The notes under the pieces: generated by a model | Told to the model about the DNA's origin: nothing | What the model saw: only the letters and a program-made list of their open reading frames with translations | The model's database searches: none | Program-made: the position numbers and the translations under genes | Shown here: positions 60,001-64,000 of the stretch, piece after piece | Layout of the letters: the number at the start of each line of letters is the position of its first letter | Numbering within the stretch: position 1 is the stretch's first letter | DNA from: Kitasatospora viridis | GTDB taxonomy: Bacteria; Actinomycetota; Actinomycetes; Streptomycetales; Streptomycetaceae | Assembly: GCF_007829815.1 (NCBI RefSeq) | Contig: NZ_VIWT01000006.1 | Location: 549,437 to 613,436, forward strand | DNA length: 64,000 nt | Reading direction: 5' to 3'

Positions 60001-60516
60001 ATGCCGAAACTCGGACAACCCCGCCGCGCCATCGCCATGGCCGCGGCCACCCTCACCCTCGCCGCCGGGACCGCCCTCGGCGTCGGCGGCACCGCACAGG
60101 CCGCGGCCGCCTGTACGGGGTGGGAGCGCATCGGGACCGACGGCACCTACACCTACGCGGGAACCTTCGCGGGGACCGTCCAGCAGTATTGGGATTCGTG
60201 TGCTGCCGCCGGGCAGGCGGACCTCGCGGCCGAATTCATCTGGGCGCCGGGCTTCTCGGGCAGCGTCCGGTTGTACATCGGCGATCCCTGGGGCCCCACC
60301 CTGTCCACCACATATGACATGAGTGGGGGCAACGGGAGCCACAGCGTCTTCTTCGCTCCCGTCAATCACGGGGCGGTATCCCCGAACGACGCATGGCGCG
60401 CGGGTGCCGAGATCAACGACTCACAGTGCGTGCAGTGGACGTCCTTGCACTACTACGGCAACGGCTCCGAGTGGGCCGGCCCGTACGGTGGTTGCGGCGA
60501 CCTGACCGCACCGTGA
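60001..60516 (+). CDS. Secreted protein of unknown function
   Basis: A 171-residue exported protein. ATG at 60001 is 6 nt after AAGGGAAG; the ATG at 59995 is too close to it. The signal peptide (RRAIAMAAATLTLAAGTALG) is cleaved near AQA-A. The mature domain has four Cys (AACTGWERIG, YWDSCAAAG, NDSQCVQW, YGGCGDL) and many aromatic residues, suggesting a small disulfide-stabilised beta domain. Family not recognised. A strong hairpin follows. Confidence 0.78.
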   Translation: MPKLGQPRRAIAMAAATLTLAAGTALGVGGTAQAAAACTGWERIGTDGTYTYAGTFAGTVQQYWDSCAAAGQADLAAEFIWAPGFSGSVRLYIGDPWGPTLSTTYDMSGGNGSHSVFFAPVNHGAVSPNDAWRAGAEINDSQCVQWTSLHYYGNGSEWAGPYGGCGDLTAP

Positions 60517-60574
60517 CGGAACGCTCTCGCGGCATGCGGAGTTCAGGCCGCGTGGCGCAGCGAGTGACCTGAAC

Positions 60575-60613
60575 GGCGCGGCGGCCCCGAGGTTGCACCG
60601 GGGCCGCCGCGCC
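60575..60613. terminator. Perfect 15-bp hairpin terminator
   Basis: GGCGCGGCGGCCCCG (60575-60589) pairs perfectly with 60599-60613 around a 9-nt loop, 58 bp after the secreted-protein stop. Confidence 0.8.
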
Positions 60614-60997
60614 CAGTTGCCCCTGGCGCGGGGAGAGCGGCCGTCGGTGGGGAACGAGATGGCCGGGGATGCCCGTCAGCCCGTGCACGGCGAGGACCAG
60701 GCCAGGTCACTGTGCCGCTGATCGTCCCGGCCGGTAGGAGCCGGGACGCCATCCGGCCGGGGCCCCTGACGCTCCCCCAGGGCGCGGTCAGGGGACCGCC
60801 TTGAAGCCAGTGGGGGTGCAACGCGCCCTCCCTGTTGCACCTCCACCAGGCAGTGGTTCAGCTGCCGACCGGTACGCCGACGCCGCAGACGAGGCCGCCT
60901 ACGCCGCCGCTGGCGCCTGGGGCCGCTCTGCCGGGGCGGTGGCGGCGTTCGCTAGGCTCCACGGCTGAGCAAGATCGACCAGGTGGGGAGCGGGCGG
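60614..60997. other. Intergenic region
   Basis: There is no clear gene here. A short coding-like tail (ADRYADAADEAAYAAAGAWG, about 60850-60968, plus strand) ends just before the next gene. It has no start and may be a gene remnant. Confidence 0.4.
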
Positions 60998-61666
60998 ATG
61001 TCCGAGCAACAGCAGGACCAGGACCACGGACGGCCGGGCGGCGTTGACGGGAGTGTCGCGGGTACGGGCGGCCGGAGCGCCCTGACCGCCCGGTTCGCCG
61101 GGCGCGGGGGGCGGCGGACCGCGGTCGCAGTGGGGGCGCTGGTGCTGGTCGTGGGGGCCGTCTGGCTCGCGGCGGGCGGAAGGTCCACCGCAGGGGCCCG
61201 CCACGGGGCGGTTCCCGCTGCCGCCGGCGGTGCGCCATCGGCCTCGGCGCCCGGGCCGTCGGCCCCGCCGTCCGCCTCGCCCGTCGTGAGCGCCGCCCCG
61301 TCGGCCTCGCCCGCCGTCGCGTCGTCGGCCTCGCCGGCAGCGTCGCCGGCGGCCGCTTCGGTACGGCCCACGCCGCGCGCTGCCGCACGGCAGGGCACTA
61401 CGCGGCAGCCTGCGCCTGTCCGCACGGCTCCCCGCCCCGCGGCCACGCCGCCCCAGGACATCCCGCCCGGGAACGTCCCGCCCGGGACCTGCGGCAGCAA
61501 CTGCACGTGGGGGACTCCGGCGGGTCCAGCGCCCTGCCCCCCGCACTCGTTGAACCAGTACCCGCCGTGCGACCCGGTCCAGAGCGGCGTCCCGATTCCC
61601 CAGCCCGCTCCCTCGTCCACGTTCAAGGCGCAGTCGTTGCCGCCGCAGCCGCCCGCACTGCCCTGA
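60998..61666 (+). CDS. Membrane-anchored Pro/Ala/Ser-rich protein
   Basis: A 222-residue single-pass protein; ATG at 60998. A polar N-terminus and basic stretch (RFAGRGGRRT) precede a membrane helix (about 40-59, AVAVGALVLVVGAVWLAAGG). A long low-complexity SASP/PAAS stalk follows. The end carries four Cys (PPGTCGSNCTWGT, APCPPHSLNQYPPCDP) and could bind metal or form disulfides. No family recognised. The layout resembles the SCO2400-like protein at 51914-52597 without the zinc ribbon. Confidence 0.65.
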   Translation: MSEQQQDQDHGRPGGVDGSVAGTGGRSALTARFAGRGGRRTAVAVGALVLVVGAVWLAAGGRSTAGARHGAVPAAAGGAPSASAPGPSAPPSASPVVSAAPSASPAVASSASPAASPAAASVRPTPRAAARQGTTRQPAPVRTAPRPAATPPQDIPPGNVPPGTCGSNCTWGTPAGPAPCPPHSLNQYPPCDPVQSGVPIPQPAPSSTFKAQSLPPQPPALP

Positions 61667-61838
61667 CGCCGGGCCCGGCGTCAGGGCCTTGGGCCTGGCA
61701 TGGGCTGCTCGCCGGAGCCTCGCATTTCAGGCACTCGTTGTGCTCTATCGGATCCGTTTGAGCGCGGCATGCGGGTCGTGCGGCTGCCCCGCACCCTCGC
61801 GCGGGAGGCGAGCCGCTCGGCGCGGCATGCCGCCTGGC

Positions 61839-62489
61839 ATGGCCGACACTCCTGATTTCGACGCCTCGGGCGGGACTTGGTCGTTCGCGACCGCACGTGA
61901 GCCGGCCGGGTTCCCTGCGGTCGAGGTCGAAGGCGTGCCCGGTGTCGAGCATGCCGGGGGAGCGGGCCGTACCCTGTGCGGGACCCGCGGCCGGTACCTG
62001 AGGCTCTTCCTGCACCACTTCCAGCCGCAGGCATTGGCCTCGTGCCGCAAGTGTCGAGCGCTGGCCGAGGGGGCGCCGTCCCGGCCGTGCGGGCAGGAAC
62101 GCCTGCACGACCCGCTCCTCCAGGAAGCCGAAGACGGGCCGCTGCGTACGGACCTGCTCGCCGCGCTGCGCCGGGGTGCGCGGATCGCGATCTGGATCAC
62201 CGGCCCGGCAAAGGACCTCACCCGCTTCCACTCGCGGATCGACCGGATGACGGAGGAGGCCGGCCCGGCCGCCGGGGCGCTCGCAGCGGCCACGACCTCC
62301 GTCACACTGGCCCGCGTCGAGGACACGGACCGGCAGTACCTCGTTGTCCTGCCGCCAGACGGCCGCGAGGCCGGCCCGCCGCGCAGCACCGCCTCGCCGC
62401 TGCCGCATCGCGCGCGGGGTGGTGGCCGGCTCTCCTGTGGCTTGGGGCACCGCTGCCCCGCCGGACTGGTCGGCGGGGCTGGGTGGTGA
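61839..62489 (+). CDS. Hypothetical protein with Cys motifs
   Basis: A 216-residue frame with good G/C third-position bias to about residue 180. The N-terminal region has a C-x-x-C (ASCRKCRALAEG) and further Cys (RTLCGTRGRY, SRPCGQERLH) that may bind zinc. The middle includes LLAALRRGARIAIWITGPAK and LARVEDTDRQYLVVLPPDG. ATG at 61839 is the best start although no strong ribosome site is seen. Function unknown; it is convergent with the crystallin-like gene. Confidence 0.55.
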   Translation: MADTPDFDASGGTWSFATAREPAGFPAVEVEGVPGVEHAGGAGRTLCGTRGRYLRLFLHHFQPQALASCRKCRALAEGAPSRPCGQERLHDPLLQEAEDGPLRTDLLAALRRGARIAIWITGPAKDLTRFHSRIDRMTEEAGPAAGALAAATTSVTLARVEDTDRQYLVVLPPDGREAGPPRSTASPLPHRARGGGRLSCGLGHRCPAGLVGGAGW

Positions 62490-62503
62490 GCGGCTCGGGC
62501 CGC

Positions 62504-62947
62504 CTACATGCCCGGCTGGTCGATCGTCATGGTGAAGGAGAGGACCATGATCGACTCGTACTTCGGGGGGAACCGCTGGGTCAGCTTGAGGAGGGACTTG
62601 GAGTCGACGTCCACGTCGTTCTGCTCGACGGTGATGGTGCTGCCCTTGCCGTCCTTGTGGGTGTCGCCGACCTTGACGATCGCCTCCTTGTCGGGGCTGG
62701 AGACGGTCAGGGAGGACGTGATGTTGTCGAAGTCGTCGCCGACGTCGCCCGTCGCGGTGAGGGTCTTGCTGCGGCCGGCGAACTTCGAGTCCTCGTACAG
62801 AGTCACCGTCCATCCCTTCGGGATGGTCACCGAGCTGATGAAGTCGTCGTCATCCAGCGCGCTGGTGTCGTAGGCGCCGGGCTGCAAGGTCTGGCTCTTG
62901 CCCGTGCAGCCGCGCTCTCCGTGAACGATCACGTGGTCGTTGGCCAT
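62504..62947 (-). CDS. Beta/gamma-crystallin-like protein
   Basis: A 147-residue protein without a signal peptide. The Greek-key motif VTLYEDSKFAGRSKTL and the strand FDNITSSLTVSS are characteristic of beta/gamma-crystallin domains, often with calcium-binding D/N-x-x-S-S pairs. The N-terminal half (VIVHGERGCTGKSQTLQPGA) may be a second, divergent motif. The C-terminal ~50 residues are a separate beta region. ATG at 62947. Microbial members bind Ca2+ and are linked to stress; the role here is unknown. Confidence 0.7.
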   Translation of the reverse strand: MANDHVIVHGERGCTGKSQTLQPGAYDTSALDDDDFISSVTIPKGWTVTLYEDSKFAGRSKTLTATGDVGDDFDNITSSLTVSSPDKEAIVKVGDTHKDGKGSTITVEQNDVDVDSKSLLKLTQRFPPKYESIMVLSFTMTIDQPGM

Positions 62948-63302
62948 GATCCCCTCGACTTCCCTCAGTTGGAGACAAAGACGATGGCGACCCTAGGGGC
63001 CAAGGCCCCCGGTGGTGGCGGACTCGCCTGATCACTCACCCGTTCGGGTAACGGACGGGCCCGCAAGGCTCACGAACTCGTCACGGCACCGGGCAAGCCC
63101 CGCGGGGAGAGCGCCGTTCCCACCCCGCCGCCTACGGCTCCGTCCATCCGAACGCCCGCCCGCCCCGGCCGACGGGTGGTCGCGGGAAGGAGCGCCGGCG
63201 CGACCGATCCCGACCGTTGTCTCGGGGGAGTGAATTCACGTGTTGCCCCGGATGTGGTGGGAAGAGCCCGGTGCGGGGCGCAGGCCGTTGCCCTGAACGA
63301 GA

Positions 63303-63355
63303 GTGCCATGACTCCGTGGCACGGGACCGAGGAGCAATCTGATGCCACATGGCAC
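63303..63355 (+). promoter_or_regulatory. Cold-shock mRNA leader with alternative hairpins
   Basis: GTGCCA (63303) can pair with TGGCAC (63317) or with a second TGGCAC (63350). A further TGCCA (63343) overlaps the start codon. Mutually exclusive pairings could expose or hide the ribosome site (GAGGAG) and the start, as in known cold-shock mRNA thermosensors. Confidence 0.4.
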
Positions 63356-63545
63356 GGTGAAGTGGTTCAAGGCCGACAAGGGGTACGGCTACATCGCGCC
63401 GGACGACGGCGGTGCGGATGTCTTCGTCCACCATTCGACGATCCAGGTCGAAGGCGCCAAGGTGCTGGAGGAGAACCAGCGCGTCGAATACGCCGCGAAG
63501 CGGAGCCCGAAGGGGATGGAAGCGGAGGAGGTCCGACCCCTCTGA
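63342..63545 (+). CDS. Cold-shock protein (CspA family)
   Basis: A 67-residue single cold-shock domain that binds single-stranded RNA/DNA and melts mRNA structure. RNP1 is KGYGYIAP and RNP2 is VFVHHS; GTVKWFKADKG at the N-terminus is diagnostic. ATG at 63342 follows GAGGAG. The leader contains repeated TGCCA/TGGCA elements that may regulate translation with temperature. Confidence 0.96.
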   Translation: MPHGTVKWFKADKGYGYIAPDDGGADVFVHHSTIQVEGAKVLEENQRVEYAAKRSPKGMEAEEVRPL

Positions 63546-63669
63546 ACCGACTCCCGTGTAGCGATACGCGAGAGCCGGCCGGGCAGGCCGGTCAGGAGGG
63601 GCGGGCTCACACGTCCGCCCCTGCGCCGTTCGCGCCACCGGTTGGCTCTGCCACCGCGGAACGAAGCGA

Positions 63670-64000
63670 TCAACCCATGGACAACGCCGGCCCCTCTACG
63701 GCTCGGTCCGCCCGCACGCCCGCACGCCCGCCCCGGCCGCCGAGCGGGTGCCAGACCGGGGCGGACGGGCCGCGCTGGATGAGGTCCTCGATCCGGGCGG
63801 CGCCGGCCGGGACGGCGGCGAGCAGCTCGGCGACGGCCGGGTTCTCCTCGGCGGCCAGGCGCAGGTCCGCCACCGCCGAGCGGACCCCGGCGGCCGCCGT
63901 GCCGACCAGGACCACCAGCAGCCGCGGGAACGCTCGCCAGCGCCGCTCCCACACCCGCCCCGCCCCGCCCCGTCCTCGCCCGCCTGCTCCCACACCCGGC
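63670..64000 (-). CDS. Hypothetical protein, probably continuing past the window edge
   Basis: A minus-strand frame is open to the end of the window. It includes FPRLLVVLVGTAAAGVRSAV, LRLAAEENPAVAELLAAVPA and IEDLIQRGPSAPVWHPLGG, with coding-like third positions. A GTG at 63993 could be the start, but the frame continues beyond it. No family recognised. Confidence 0.4.
   Translation of the reverse strand, partial: PGVGAGGRGRGGAGRVWERRWRAFPRLLVVLVGTAAAGVRSAVADLRLAAEENPAVAELLAAVPAGAARIEDLIQRGPSAPVWHPLGGRGGRAGVRADRAVEGPALSMG

Noticed and set aside
59805..60317. A 170-codon frame overlapping the secreted protein gene at 60001
   Set aside because: After about 45 plausible codons it becomes Arg/His/Pro-rich; the overlapping frame has a clear signal peptide and ribosome site.
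1..64000. tRNA, rRNA or CRISPR loci
   Set aside because: Scanning by eye for T-loop motifs (GGTTCRANNCC), rRNA-like conserved stretches and spacer-repeat arrays found none; a covariance-model search would be needed to exclude a diverged tRNA.

Overview
This 64 kb window is very GC-rich (third codon positions almost all G or C), with many GTG/TTG starts, abundant secreted hydrolases and lectins, a DUF4193 protein, an SCO2400-like zinc-ribbon protein, a eukaryotic-type Ser/Thr kinase, an ALF-repeat protein and a chitinase promoter with a DasR-type site. Together these point to the chromosome of a Streptomycetaceae actinomycete (Streptomyces or Kitasatospora; the genus cannot be settled from the window). 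No rRNA, tRNA or CRISPR array was recognised.

Layout. 0-10.5 kb: aldo/keto reductase, two small overlapping genes, an MMPL exporter with a NarL-type two-component system (apparent operon), a secreted ricin-type lectin, a Sua5/YciO protein, then a Rieske oxygenase/cytochrome P450 pair. 10.5-22 kb: a fused assimilatory nitrate reductase/CysJ-like flavoprotein, a GGCT-M24 fusion, DUF190, a dienelactone-hydrolase relative, SMI1/KNR4, an MFS transporter, a TetR regulator with a clear 34-bp operator and its SGNH hydrolase, and AlkB behind a LexA-type box. 22-32 kb: GH18 chitinase, a lipoprotein with duplicated modules, a trypsin-fold protein that has lost two catalytic residues and carries two B-lectin domains, and an ALF-repeat polymorphic-toxin-like protein followed by a probable immunity gene and a strong terminator. 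32-45 kb: a phytoene-desaturase-like flavoprotein, two tiny secreted peptides beside a winged-helix regulator with a perfect palindrome, a PAS-SpoIIE phosphatase, a GH64 glucanase, GNAT, and an unusual HTH-DnaJ hybrid behind three 10-bp iterons. 45-54 kb: DUF4193, a Ser/Thr kinase and its membrane partner, secreted phospholipase D, PGRP-type amidase, SCO2400-like protein, a frameshifted ArsR gene and a secreted protein.

54-60 kb is an accessory region. It has lower GC, gene fragments, a decayed IS21 istA, and two intact genes of defence-like appearance: one resembling the helical N-terminal modules of NACHT proteins, and one with a HEPN-type R-x4-H motif. 60-64 kb returns to small secreted or membrane proteins, a beta/gamma-crystallin-like protein and a cold-shock protein whose leader can fold in alternative ways.

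Main leads. The HTH-DnaJ hybrid with its iterons, the ALF toxin/immunity pair, the pseudoprotease-lectin, the micro-peptide/regulator locus at 35.2-36.8 kb, and the HEPN/NACHT-like pair at 57.2-59.7 kb. All functional assignments rest on motifs read by eye; no database search was run.
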